Shown in pieces: positions 52,799 through 61,577 of a stretch of DNA of 64,000 nt (its first letter is position 1; each line of letters starts with the position of its first letter). Made by a program: the position numbers and the translations under genes. Source of the stretch: Desulfobacterales bacterium (lineage in GTDB: Bacteria > Desulfobacterota > Desulfobacteria > Desulfobacterales > Desulfosalsimonadaceae). Below the pieces are notes generated by a model, which worked only from the letters and a program-made list of their open reading frames with translations, did no database searches and was not told the DNA's origin. The stretch is taken from NCBI GenBank assembly GCA_007134875.1, contig SLJY01000002.1, forward strand, positions 1 through 64,000, read 5' to 3'.

Positions 52799-53836
52799 AT
52801 GCATATTACACATATCAATCTAGCACGGGGCTTTGCAGGCGGGGAACGCCAGACCGCCCTGCTTATCGGTAAGCTGTCGGAACTCGGCCTCGGGCAGTGC
52901 CTGGTCTGTAAAAAAGACTCTCCATTGCGGACTTTTCTGAAGAATACTCCTGGACTTTCATTTCGAAAAGCTCAAAACATGTTCTCAGGCCATGGCTTCG
53001 GCTTCAAAAAGACCGATCTGTTTCATGCCCACGAGGCAAAAGCGGCCCATTGGGCTTTTCTGGAAACCAGGATATGCAAAAAGCCCTATGTCATCACGCG
53101 AAGGGTTCCAAATCCTTTAAAAAGAAACAGACTTACAACCACTGCGTACCAGAGAGCGGACGCTGTGGTCGCTATATCCACGACAATAAAACAGATTCTG
53201 TCCGCTTACGCCGCGGGCCTGAATCTGTCCGTAATACCCAGTGCCATAGGCGAACTGCCCAGCCGCCCAAAGAACGTTTCCCGGCTGAAATCCCGATACG
53301 GGGATCTTTTTGTCGTGGGTCACATCGGCACGCTGCGGGACCGTGCAAAAGGGCAGACAAACCTGATTGAAGCCGCGGAAATACTGAATGCAAAACACCC
53401 CGGTTTTCATTTTGTTTTTCTCGGCAAGGGCGAAGACGAGCGCATGCTGAAATCCCGGGCGGAAGGGATAAAAAATATAGAGTTTGCCGGTTTCACCGAA
53501 TACCCGGGGGATTATCTTGCCGTAATGGACCTGTTTGCATTCCCGTCCCCCGACGAGGGGCTGGGTTCTTCCATCCTGGACGCCATGGCCTACGGCGTTC
53601 CGGTCATCGCATCGAATGTGGGCGGCATTCCGGACATCGTTCGGCATGAACAAAACGGCCTGCTCATACCGCCAAGAAACAGCCGCGCCCTGGCCGATGC
53701 CATATCGAAGTTGTATGAAAGCCCGGAATCAAGAAGACAATTTTCCGCCGAAGGCCGGGCAACCGCTGCATCCTTTTCCCCCGAAGCCATGGGGGAACGC
53801 TACCTGGACCTTTACCGGAAAATCCTGGTCGGATAA
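52799..53836 (+). CDS. GT4-family glycosyltransferase
   Basis: About 345 aa from the ATG at 52799 (MHITHINLARGFAGGERQT). The acceptor-side GGERQ loop, HAHEAKAAHWA, and the GT-B donor site (VVGHIGTLRDRAKGQ, FPSPDEGLGSSILDAMAYG with the EGxxxxxxE-like pattern, and PVIASNVGGIPDIV) are visible. It adds a sugar from a nucleotide donor to the LPS core or O-unit. The ORF start at 52706 adds 31 residues without family support. It converges with waaF, with only 7 bp between. Confidence 0.85.
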   Translation: MHITHINLARGFAGGERQTALLIGKLSELGLGQCLVCKKDSPLRTFLKNTPGLSFRKAQNMFSGHGFGFKKTDLFHAHEAKAAHWAFLETRICKKPYVITRRVPNPLKRNRLTTTAYQRADAVVAISTTIKQILSAYAAGLNLSVIPSAIGELPSRPKNVSRLKSRYGDLFVVGHIGTLRDRAKGQTNLIEAAEILNAKHPGFHFVFLGKGEDERMLKSRAEGIKNIEFAGFTEYPGDYLAVMDLFAFPSPDEGLGSSILDAMAYGVPVIASNVGGIPDIVRHEQNGLLIPPRNSRALADAISKLYESPESRRQFSAEGRATAASFSPEAMGERYLDLYRKILVG

Positions 53837-53843
53837 CCCGGCC

Positions 53844-54854
53844 TTATCCATCCGCCCTGGCCCGGATGGAGCCATGAACGGATTCAGGCGAAATCTTCTT
53901 CAAACAATCCAGGTGGCCGGGGGGGCATTGGCGCTTAAAGCACGGGGAGCACTCAAGTCCCAGTCGGTGAATATCGGCCCGGGTTGTCAGGGGGGGTGTA
54001 TACGCGGGGGAGGAAGAACCGTATATTGCCTGGACCGGGATCCCGGCCGCCGCAGCCACGTGCATCAGCCCCGAATCGTTGGTGACCGCGCATACGGCAA
54101 GACTCATCAGGTCCACCGTGTCCACCAGCCGGGTCCGGCCGCACAGGTTCACGAAGCCGGTCGAGCCCGGATCGATCCTTTCGGCTGCCCCCGCTTCCTT
54201 TGAAGATCCGAGCGTCCACACCTGGTAGCCGTCGGCAATCAGCATTTCCGCAAGCCGCCGGTAATGATCGAGCGGCCATTGTTTGGCTGGGCCGTATTCA
54301 GCGCCCGGGCAAAACACAGCCACGGGGCGGTCCATCCGGAGCCCCAGGGTTTTCACCAGGCGATCCCGGTTTTCGGGATCGGCTTGCAGTTCCGGGTAAA
54401 ACCGGATTTCCGGCACTATTTTCGCCCGCCTCTCCCGCCCCAGGGCCAGGTATCGCAGCACCGTCATGGTCAGCACGGTCTTGTCCAGCTTCCGCATGTC
54501 GTTGATCAACCCGTAGCGAAACTCCCCCCTGAATCCGGTTCGCACGGGGATCTTTGCAAAAAATGGAATCAGCGCGGATTTCCAGGTGCGCGGCAGGACA
54601 ATGGCCCGGTCATAGGCATTGCCTGCAAGAAAGCGGCCGGTCCGGATGCGCGCTGCAATGTGAAGCTGACCGTGCCCCGCGGACAAAGCAATGCCTCTGC
54701 GGATCTCCGGCATCCGGTCGATGATGGGCAGGGACCAGGAAGGTGCCACCACATCGAGCACGGCATCGGAATAATCGTTTCGCAACGACTTGAAAAGGCT
54801 CTGGGCCATTACCATATCACCTACCCATGCAGGGGCTACGATCAGGATTTTCAT
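53844..54854 (-). CDS. waaF: LPS heptosyltransferase II (GT9)
   Basis: About 336 aa from MKILIVAPAWVGDMVMAQSL, preceded by GGAAGTG. Family signatures are RTGFRGEFRYGLINDMR, FCPGAEYGPAKQWPLDHYRRL, NDSGLMHVAAAAG, IYGSSSPAYTPPL and the Cys-rich tail CSPCFKRQCPPGHLDCL. It adds heptose II to heptose I of the inner core. The ORF start at 54929 is not family-like. It is divergent from gmhB. Confidence 0.93.
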   Translation of the reverse strand: MKILIVAPAWVGDMVMAQSLFKSLRNDYSDAVLDVVAPSWSLPIIDRMPEIRRGIALSAGHGQLHIAARIRTGRFLAGNAYDRAIVLPRTWKSALIPFFAKIPVRTGFRGEFRYGLINDMRKLDKTVLTMTVLRYLALGRERRAKIVPEIRFYPELQADPENRDRLVKTLGLRMDRPVAVFCPGAEYGPAKQWPLDHYRRLAEMLIADGYQVWTLGSSKEAGAAERIDPGSTGFVNLCGRTRLVDTVDLMSLAVCAVTNDSGLMHVAAAAGIPVQAIYGSSSPAYTPPLTTRADIHRLGLECSPCFKRQCPPGHLDCLKKISPESVHGSIRARADG

Positions 54855-55061
54855 ACACTTCCATTTCTTGTGGCTTGACAGAAAACATATTTTGCCGATA
54901 TCATTTTCTGATTTTACGGTTGCAGGCAACGCCCGTCATATAAAAAATGGATATTAGAACACCTTATCCACAGGATACAAGCACTTTATCACCGGCCGCC
55001 CGAATCGGTCCAGCCGGATCGAGCAACCCAAAACGCTCTCGCATGGAAGAAAAACGGAAAC

Positions 55062-55622
55062 ATGAAAAAGGCTTTGTTTCTCGACCGGGACGGCGTCATC
55101 AACAAGGACAGCCCGGCATACATCACCCGCTGGGAGGAGTTCGAGTTCCTGGAAGGCAGCAGGGAGGCCGTCCGGATGCTTACGGCCGCCGGCTATGACA
55201 TTATCGTGATCACCAACCAGTCGGCCGTGGGAAGGAACTTGACCCCGCGCCGGGAGTTGGAACGTATTTTTTCCAATATGCAAAGCGCCCTGGAAACGGC
55301 CGGCGGAAAGGTGCTCGACATATTCCACTGCCCGCACCGGCCCGATGAAGGCTGCGAGTGCCGCAAACCGGGCACGGGCATGATCGAGAAGGCCGCAAAA
55401 AAATACGGTATCGACCCGTCCGCGGCCGGATTCATCGGCGACAGCGCAAAGGACATCCTGTGCGCCCGGGCGGCAGGCTGCGCTTTTTCCGTTCTGGTGG
55501 AGTCCGGCAGTCACTCGGATGAAGCGAAAAACGAACTGGCCGCAGCCGATGTGTCCCCGGATCACGTGGCAAAGGACCTTCTGGCCGCAGCCCGATGGAT
55601 CCTTGAACACCGGAACCGGTAG
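55062..55622 (+). CDS. gmhB: D-glycero-beta-D-manno-heptose 1,7-bisphosphate 7-phosphatase
   Basis: A 186-aa HAD phosphatase. The nucleophile motif is FLDRDGVINKD, motif II is VITNQSAVGR, the zinc-site cysteines are in CPHRPDEGCECRKPGTGM, and the last motif is GFIGDSAKDILCARAAG. It makes heptose 1-phosphate between the two HldE steps. It is followed 9 bp later by a kinase-like gene. Confidence 0.93.
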   Translation: MKKALFLDRDGVINKDSPAYITRWEEFEFLEGSREAVRMLTAAGYDIIVITNQSAVGRNLTPRRELERIFSNMQSALETAGGKVLDIFHCPHRPDEGCECRKPGTGMIEKAAKKYGIDPSAAGFIGDSAKDILCARAAGCAFSVLVESGSHSDEAKNELAAADVSPDHVAKDLLAAARWILEHRNR

Positions 55623-55631
55623 CCTGAACCA

Positions 55632-56312
55632 ATGATCGCAACCGAAACATATCGATCGCTTGAAGTCGGATGGTCCGGCAGTCTTTCCGAGTCCCGTAAA
55701 CAGGCCCTTGCATCGGCGTTCGAAAAACCGCCCGAGGCTTCGGACAACCTGCTGGCCGGGCGCATACGCCCCCGCAGTGTACACGTGGACGGAATCGGGC
55801 GGGTAATCGTGAAGCACTACTACCGGGGCGGCGTGCTTCGACACATCAACCGGCGCAGTTATCTTAAAATCGGCAAAATCCGGTCCGCCGCTGAATTCGA
55901 GACCCTTACCCTCGTTCGCACCATCGGGGTGAATGCGCCGGAGCCCGTGGCTTTTGCATACCGAACAAGATGGGCTGTCTTTTACCAAGCGTGGCTGGCT
56001 GTCAGGGAGATACCGGGCGGCATATCTCTTGCGGAGTGCTCCCGCGCTGAGCCGGAACGCGCCCGCGCGGCAATACCGGACCTGGAAGATCAGATCCATA
56101 TCCTGAGGGATTTCGGTGTACTGCACGTCGATCTTCACCCGGGAAACGTCCTGGTGGATGCTGAAGACCAGGTGTATATTATCGATTTCGACAAGGCCAA
56201 AACCGGCGTTGCCAACCGTACGGGCCTTGCGGAGTATTACGTCAACCGCTGGCAGCGTGCGGTGGCAAAACATGGCCTGCCGGATTTTTTAAATTACCTG
56301 AAAGCGGGATGA
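55632..56312 (+). CDS. Kdo kinase-like protein
   Basis: A 226-aa kinase of the KdkA/WaaP type. RVIVKHYYRGGVLRHINRRSY carries the ATP-binding Lys (quoted in part), FETLTLVRTIGVNAPEPVAF the N-lobe end, LHVDLHPGNVLVDAEDQVYI the catalytic loop and IIDFDKAKTG the metal site. KdkA phosphorylates Kdo at the 4-position. It lies between gmhB and gmhA, so a role on inner-core Kdo or heptose is well supported by context. Confidence 0.8.
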   Translation: MIATETYRSLEVGWSGSLSESRKQALASAFEKPPEASDNLLAGRIRPRSVHVDGIGRVIVKHYYRGGVLRHINRRSYLKIGKIRSAAEFETLTLVRTIGVNAPEPVAFAYRTRWAVFYQAWLAVREIPGGISLAECSRAEPERARAAIPDLEDQIHILRDFGVLHVDLHPGNVLVDAEDQVYIIDFDKAKTGVANRTGLAEYYVNRWQRAVAKHGLPDFLNYLKAG

Positions 56313-56385
56313 GCCGACGATCCGGAAATTATGTTTTCGCGGCGGATTGACGGAATAATCCTGCCATTGATATTGAAGCGGATAC

Positions 56386-56465
56386 GGTTTATCTGTGTTA
56401 ATCTGTATGATCTGTGAGCCTGATTTTATTACCAACAGATCATACAGATTAACACAGATAAAACC
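56386..56465. repeat. Family D hairpin ahead of gmhA (D1)
   Basis: GGTTTATCTGTGTTAATCTG...GATCTGT (56386-56415) is repeated in reverse complement at 56435-56465, with a single extra base. The 19-nt loop is GAGCCTGATTTTATTACCA. Each arm repeats ATCTGTRT at a 10-base period. It ends 7 bp before the likely gmhA start. Confidence 0.85.
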
Positions 56466-56472
56466 TTTATTG

Positions 56473-57090
56473 ATGAAAGACATAATGATCATGGAAGCAA
56501 AGATACTTTCCATTCTCGAGCAAAGCATCGCCGTGAAAAAGGCATTCGTGGAAGCAAACGCCGGGCGGATTGCATCAACGGCCAAGGCCATTGCGGATTG
56601 TCTTAAAGCCGGCGGCAAGGTGCTCGTCCTCGGAAATGGCGGATCCGCGGCGGACGCGCAGCATATTGCGGCGGAGTTCGTCGGCCGGTTCGCCTTCGAC
56701 CGCCCGCCCCTGCCAGCCATTGCACTGACAACGGACACGTCCATTCTGACCTGCACCGGAAACGACTATGGATTCGGCGATATCTTTGTGCGCCAGGTCA
56801 CGGCCCTGGCGCGAACCGGGGATATCGTGTGGGGGATCTCCACCAGCGGCAACTCCGAAAACGTGGTGCGGGCGCTTTCTTATGCCCGGAAACAAAAAAT
56901 TGCCACCATCGGCCTTGCGGGAAAGGGCGGCGGCCGCATGGCGGCGCTGTGCGATCATCTGCTGGCCGTGGACGGGCCGGATACGGCACGCATCCAGGAG
57001 GCTCACGGCCTGGTGGGGCACATCCTGTGCGGATTGGTGGAGGAATTGATGTTTCCGGATAAAATACCCGGGGTTGTGTCTGACCCATAA
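56473..57090 (+). CDS. gmhA: Sedoheptulose-7-phosphate isomerase
   Basis: About 205 aa. The SIS domain has LVLGNGGSAADAQHIAAEFVGRF, ALTTDTSILTCTGNDYGF, WGISTSGNSENV and LVGHILCGLVEE. It starts the heptose pathway by isomerising and ring-shaping sedoheptulose 7-phosphate. ATGs at 56473, 56485 and 56491 are all possible; the ORF start at 56395 lies inside repeat D1 and is rejected. Confidence 0.93.
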   Translation: MKDIMIMEAKILSILEQSIAVKKAFVEANAGRIASTAKAIADCLKAGGKVLVLGNGGSAADAQHIAAEFVGRFAFDRPPLPAIALTTDTSILTCTGNDYGFGDIFVRQVTALARTGDIVWGISTSGNSENVVRALSYARKQKIATIGLAGKGGGRMAALCDHLLAVDGPDTARIQEAHGLVGHILCGLVEELMFPDKIPGVVSDP

Positions 57091-57094
57091 CCTT

Positions 57095-57266
57095 GACGGC
57101 TTCGTAAAAGTCCAATATCTTCGTTACACGCGATTTCTCAGAATTTGCGGCTTACGCCCTGTAAACATACACATACGCCAAGTACTCTTCATTCTTCGAA
57201 ATCGCTCAAACCTTGATCTTGAACTTTTTACAAAGCCGTCAGATCGCGACTTTTTACGAGTGTATC
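57095..57266 (-). repeat. Family A palindromic element (A10)
   Basis: 172 bp, GACGGCTTCGTAAAAGTCC to GACTTTTTACGAGTGTATC, reverse orientation. Flanked by AACCTT and AACCCT (5 of 6). It follows the gmhA stop by 4 bp. Confidence 0.88.
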
Positions 57267-57360
57267 AACCCTCCAAATCGGAATCGGGTGTTGAGTCATT
57301 TTAAACAGTAGGGGAGCACCCCCGCACCGACGTGATAAAGATATAAAAACGGACGGACCA

Positions 57361-58305
57361 ATGAAAAAACAATACAGCCCCATTGAAATCAAAAACCTCG
57401 TCACCAGTTCCATCAAGGACCGGCAAAGCAAAGTGGAAATCGGCGATTTTGCCCGCAGGTGGGAAAAGGGCGGCGGTTTTTCCGACTTTTTGGACACCCT
57501 GCCGGCAATCCTTGCGGCCGAGGACCTGAGAAAGGTTATCGCTGCCATTGCAGCGGCCCACCGGAACAGCAGACCGGTCATCTTCGGAATGGGCGCCCAT
57601 GTCACCAAGGTGGGGTTGAACCCGATAGTAATCGACCTGATGCGCCGCGGGGTCTTTTCTGCGATTGCCATGAACGGCGCCGGTATCATCCATGATTTCG
57701 AATTGGCCATGGCGGGCAATACTTCCGAGGATGTCTCAGCCACCATCGATTCCGGACGTTTCGGCATGACCGAGGAAACCGGCCGGTATCTCAGTGAAGC
57801 CGTACGCATTGCCGAAAAGGAAAATACCGGGCTCGGGGCCGCCGTGGGCCGCATGATCAACCGCCATGAGATGCCCCACCGGGACATGAGCATCCTGGCG
57901 GCAGCCGAAAGCATGGGCGTTGCGGTGACTGTCCACGTGGCCATGGGGACCGACATTCTGCACATGCACCCGGATTTCGACCCGGCCGCCGCTGGCGCGG
58001 CCAGCCACAGGGATTTCCGGATCTTCACCAGCATGGTGACAGCGCTTTCCGAAGGCGTCTACATCAACGCGGGCTCCGCCGTCATCCTTCCGGAAGTGTT
58101 TCTTAAGGCCGTCACCCTGGCGCGCAACCTTGGGCATACGGTATCGGGCATCACCACGATCAACATGGATTTCATCAAACACTACCGGCCGATTACGAAC
58201 GTGGTGGGCCGGCCGACCCGGTCCGGCGGCGCCGGCATCAACCTGGTGGGGCACCACGAGATCATGCTGCCGCTGATCGCGGCCGGTGTGATTGAAACGT
58301 TATAA
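57361..58305 (+). CDS. Deoxyhypusine-synthase-like protein in the heptose cluster
   Basis: A 314-aa protein. VIFGMGAHVTKVGLNPIVIDLM, FSAIAMNGAGIIHDFELAM and GNTSEDVSATID fit the N-terminal NAD-binding half of the deoxyhypusine-synthase fold. VYINAGSAVILPEVFLKAVTL and FIKHYRPITNVVGRPTRSG form the C-terminal half. Deoxyhypusine synthase proper modifies eukaryotic/archaeal eIF5A, which bacteria lack, so a different NAD-dependent reaction is likely. I recall similar genes beside heptose genes in related bacteria, but cannot verify it here. It precedes hldE by 16 bp, which supports a joint operon. Confidence 0.65.
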   Translation: MKKQYSPIEIKNLVTSSIKDRQSKVEIGDFARRWEKGGGFSDFLDTLPAILAAEDLRKVIAAIAAAHRNSRPVIFGMGAHVTKVGLNPIVIDLMRRGVFSAIAMNGAGIIHDFELAMAGNTSEDVSATIDSGRFGMTEETGRYLSEAVRIAEKENTGLGAAVGRMINRHEMPHRDMSILAAAESMGVAVTVHVAMGTDILHMHPDFDPAAAGAASHRDFRIFTSMVTALSEGVYINAGSAVILPEVFLKAVTLARNLGHTVSGITTINMDFIKHYRPITNVVGRPTRSGGAGINLVGHHEIMLPLIAAGVIETL

Positions 58306-58321
58306 AAACAAGGATAACCCC

Positions 58322-59842
58322 ATGACACCCTTTTCCATACCGGATTTCGCCTTCGTCCGGGTCCTGGTTGCAGGCGACGTAATGCTCGACCGCTACATCT
58401 GGGGAACGGTGGACCGCATCTCCCCGGAAGCGCCCATCCCCGTGCTTCTGGTCAAAGACCGCACCCGCCGCCTGGGCGGCGCGGGAAATGTCGCCGCCAA
58501 CCTTTCGAACCTGGGCTGCGCTACGATTCTGGCCGGCATTCTGGGAAACGACCGGGCCGGCGAAAACGTGACAAACCTGCTCGCCGGATGCGGCGTAGCC
58601 GACCGTTGCATCCGCGCGGACACCGTCCCCACGGTCACCAAAAGCCGCGTTATGGCAGGCGCCCAGCAGGTGGTCCGCATGGATGACGAAAAACCCGACG
58701 GCATCGATGCAGGCACCAGGGATGCATTGGCGGGGATCGTGTCCGAAGAAATCCGGGCGGCAAACGCCGTGATCGTATCGGACTACGGCAAGGGCGTCTT
58801 CGACCATAACATGTCGGGCAGCTGCATCCGCCATTGCCGGGAGGCAGGCGTTCCCGTGTTCGTCGACCCCAAGCGGGCCGACTGGTCCGCATACACCGGG
58901 GCGACCTGCATCACCCCAAACATCCGGGAATTCACAGCGGCATGCGAGCATGCGGGCTGCGATCCAAGGGACATGGAGGCTGCCGCCGCCTCACTTATCG
59001 GACGCTACGACCTGGAGGCCCTGCTGGTAACCCGGGGATCCGCCGGTATGATGCTTTTTGAAAAAACCGGGCACAGCACCGCCGCTGCTGCCGTTGCAAG
59101 GGAGGTATTCGACGTGTCGGGCGCCGGTGACACGGTGATTGCCCTGATGGCCGCGGGCGTCGGCGCGGGACTGGAAATGCCCGCGGCCATGGAAATGGCC
59201 AATATCGGCGCAGGGGAAGTGGTGGGCCGCGTGGGGACCCATGCGCTTTCCCGAAGCGAACTGGAGCAGGCCGCGGCGCGAAAATACGGCGACACCGGCC
59301 TGCCCGCCGCAACCCCGCCCGATGCGGCCAAAAATATATTGGAGCACTGGCGCATGCAGGGTAAAACCGTGGTGTTTACCAATGGGTGCTTTGACATCCT
59401 TCACCACGGCCACGTGTTTCTGCTTCACCGTGCAAGGGCCCTGGGCGACTGCCTGGTGGTGGGACTCAACACCGACGAATCCATACGGCGCATCAAGGGG
59501 CCGGGCCGGCCCATCCTGGGACAGGAGGATCGGGCGACCATTCTGGCCGCGCTTTCCAGCGTGGACCTGGTGGTCTGCTTCGACGAGGATACACCCATCG
59601 AACTGATCCGCCGCCTTCGCCCCGACGTGCTGGTCAAGGGCAGCGACTACACGCCGGACAAGGTGGTTGGAGCGGACATCATCCGCTCGTGGGGCGGAAG
59701 GGTCGAACTGGTGGGCCTGGTGGAGGAAAAAAGCACCACCGGCATTGTCGATCGGATACGGAAACGATCCACGGATCGGTGTCAGGATGGAAAGGGGGGG
59801 AGCGGGACGGGACAGGCCGCAGACGATAGATCAAGCTCTTAA
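58322..59842 (+). CDS. hldE: Bifunctional heptose 7-phosphate kinase/heptose 1-phosphate adenylyltransferase
   Basis: About 506 aa. Residues 1-330 are the ribokinase-like kinase (LVAGDVMLDRYIWGTVDRIS, RLGGAGNVAANLSNLG, VFDVSGAGDTVIALMAAGV with the catalytic Asp). Residues 355-480 are the nucleotidyltransferase (VVFTNGCFDILHHGHVFLL, GLNTDESIRRIKGPGRPI, LVKGSDYTPDKVVG). The last 25 residues are a polar tail. It makes ADP-heptose with GmhB. The ATG at 58322 has AAGGA seven bases upstream; the ORF start 58292 overlaps the previous gene. Confidence 0.95.
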   Translation: MTPFSIPDFAFVRVLVAGDVMLDRYIWGTVDRISPEAPIPVLLVKDRTRRLGGAGNVAANLSNLGCATILAGILGNDRAGENVTNLLAGCGVADRCIRADTVPTVTKSRVMAGAQQVVRMDDEKPDGIDAGTRDALAGIVSEEIRAANAVIVSDYGKGVFDHNMSGSCIRHCREAGVPVFVDPKRADWSAYTGATCITPNIREFTAACEHAGCDPRDMEAAAASLIGRYDLEALLVTRGSAGMMLFEKTGHSTAAAAVAREVFDVSGAGDTVIALMAAGVGAGLEMPAAMEMANIGAGEVVGRVGTHALSRSELEQAAARKYGDTGLPAATPPDAAKNILEHWRMQGKTVVFTNGCFDILHHGHVFLLHRARALGDCLVVGLNTDESIRRIKGPGRPILGQEDRATILAALSSVDLVVCFDEDTPIELIRRLRPDVLVKGSDYTPDKVVGADIIRSWGGRVELVGLVEEKSTTGIVDRIRKRSTDRCQDGKGGSGTGQAADDRSSS

Positions 59843-59888
59843 AAAAAGCGCGGATTGACAACTTGCCCCATACTTGCCCGGCGTTCTA

Positions 59889-60263
59889 TCAATACCGGGA
59901 ATATTCTTTTTCTTCAACCAGTTCCGAACCGTACCGGTTATTGATCGCCTGCTTGATGGCAAACCGCTTATCGTTTGTAAAGTAAACGCTCCGGGCAAGC
60001 TGAACGAACGTATCGTCGAAAACGCCCGCCGCCTCCAGTTCACGGATCCGATCTTCTATTTCCCATAGCTGCCGGTTGATATCGATTAAGCGGGTGTACT
60101 CCTCCGAATCTTCGGAAACCCCGGCCGCAAGCATGCTGCAGGACAATATATCATACTCCTTCCGAACATTTGCCAACTTATCGGTATTATTAATTTTTTC
60201 AAGTTTTATCGATAGAATGCTCACTTTATCCACCAACTCTCCCAGCGACACCTCTACTTTCAT
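59889..60263 (-). CDS. DUF6165 family protein
   Basis: A 124-aa helical protein. MKVEVSLGELVDKVSILSIKLEKI at the N-terminus (quoted in part), LIDINRQLWEIEDRIRELE and NDKRFAIKQAINNRYGSELVEEKEY fit DUF6165. Function is unknown, but it often accompanies LPS genes. It lies on the minus strand between hldE and a GT9 gene and is short enough to be an accessory component. Confidence 0.75.
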   Translation of the reverse strand: MKVEVSLGELVDKVSILSIKLEKINNTDKLANVRKEYDILSCSMLAAGVSEDSEEYTRLIDINRQLWEIEDRIRELEAAGVFDDTFVQLARSVYFTNDKRFAIKQAINNRYGSELVEEKEYSRY

Positions 60264-60316
60264 GCCTTGCTCCGCTTCCTTTTCATAATCTGTTTGATTT
60301 TCAGGCCCCCTGCGGC

Positions 60317-60397
60317 TATAGTCAATGTCCGAACGAAAATCAGGGGATCTTTCCCCGGGGTCAGGGACGGCGAAAAAGGCGGTTTCGTTCAGTCACC
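60317..60397. repeat. Family B short copy with deleted centre (B3)
   Basis: TATAGTCAATGTCCGAACGAAA at the left and GGTTTCGTTCAGTCA at the right, with GGTCAGGGACGGCGAAAAAG between. It lacks the long middle of B2 and can form a compact hairpin. It lies 23 bp before the GT9 start. Confidence 0.7.
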
Positions 60398-60419
60398 GAA
60401 TATGAAAAGTCTATAGCAA

Positions 60420-61475
60420 ATGCCCGGATTAGACGCAAAAAGAATTTGCCTGGTGCGACCTTCCGCGATCGGCGATGCGGTCCATGGACTCGCCCTTGTC
60501 AACGGCCTGAGGAAAGGGTACCCCGAGGCTCATATCTCATGGATTATCCAGTCGGTCCCCGGAGAAATGGTGGCTCGCCAGGAGAGTGTAAATGAGCTGA
60601 TTTTGTTTGAACGAAAGGGCCGATCGAAGGAATGGCTGGACCTTTTCCGCCGGATCAGGAAAAACCGGTACGACCTGGCTATCATACCGCACGCGAGCGG
60701 CAAAACGTCTTTGATTGCCGCTATGCTGCGCGCCGACATAAAACTGGGTTTTGACCGGGGCCGCTCCCGGGACTTTCATTATCTCGCGACGAACCGGCAC
60801 ATCCCGCCGCGGCCTATGCGCCATGTCCAGGATCAGTTTCTTGAGTTTCTGGAATACCTCGGGATCGGAAACTACACGCCGGAATGGAATTTCCGGTTTA
60901 CAGAAGAGGAAATCCGCTGGCAAAAATCCTTTTTCAATTCATTCGGCAAGCCGGTTGTCGGTTTTGTGGTTTCATCCGCACACCCTGAAAAAGACTGGCC
61001 GCCCGACAATTATTCCCGCGTGATCGATCATATATCGGAAAAACACGATGCAGCGCCCTTGCTGATTGGCGGACCAGGCCGCCGCGAACGCAATGCGGCG
61101 GAAAAAATCGCCGCCATGAGCAGGCGGCGGCCGGCAATGGCCCTGGAAAAGCCGATCCGGAAAACCATGCTGCAGCTGGCTGGCTGCCGCGTGATCGTTT
61201 CCCCGGATACCGGCCCGCTGCATATTGCCGTGGCTATGAACACGCCCGTCGTCGGGCTGTATGGATACTCCAACCCAAAACGCTGCGGGCCCTATAAAAA
61301 ATTCCGGGATCTTTTGATTGACCGCTATAACGATTCCGACAAGGAAAATGAACGCATCTCAAGACAAACAAAACCCGGACGGATGAGCTGGATCAAGGCG
61401 GAAGAGGTCATCGAAAAAATCGAGACGGGGCTGGAAAAATACCGGGATACAGGCAGAAACATATCGATCGCCTGA
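60420..61475 (+). CDS. GT9-family heptosyltransferase-like protein
   Basis: A 351-aa GT-B enzyme. ICLVRPSAIGDAVHGLALVNGL at the N-terminus (quoted in part), IIPHASGKTSLIAAMLRAD, LGFDRGRSRDF, VVGFVVSSAHPEKDWPP, and the donor site VSPDTGPLHIAVAMNTPVVGLYG. It differs from the waaF product, so it may be heptosyltransferase I (WaaC) or III. The C-terminal segment is rich in charged residues. It follows repeat B3. Confidence 0.85.
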   Translation: MPGLDAKRICLVRPSAIGDAVHGLALVNGLRKGYPEAHISWIIQSVPGEMVARQESVNELILFERKGRSKEWLDLFRRIRKNRYDLAIIPHASGKTSLIAAMLRADIKLGFDRGRSRDFHYLATNRHIPPRPMRHVQDQFLEFLEYLGIGNYTPEWNFRFTEEEIRWQKSFFNSFGKPVVGFVVSSAHPEKDWPPDNYSRVIDHISEKHDAAPLLIGGPGRRERNAAEKIAAMSRRRPAMALEKPIRKTMLQLAGCRVIVSPDTGPLHIAVAMNTPVVGLYGYSNPKRCGPYKKFRDLLIDRYNDSDKENERISRQTKPGRMSWIKAEEVIEKIETGLEKYRDTGRNISIA

Positions 61476-61577
61476 TATGGGAATAAAAAAGACGCTGCGG
61501 CATACAAAATCCGATGAAATTGCATGCTGCAACGCCTTTTATAATGGCGCCCGGTTACAACGGCATCCGGGCCGTTC

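Noticed and set aside
54954-56273. 439-aa ORF on the minus strand
   Set aside because: It is antisense to gmhB and the kinase-like gene.
56386-56465. Family D as a CRISPR-like array
   Set aside because: There are only two inverted arms with one loop, no regularly spaced direct repeats and no cas genes.
57074-57304. 76-aa ORF
   Set aside because: It lies in element A10.
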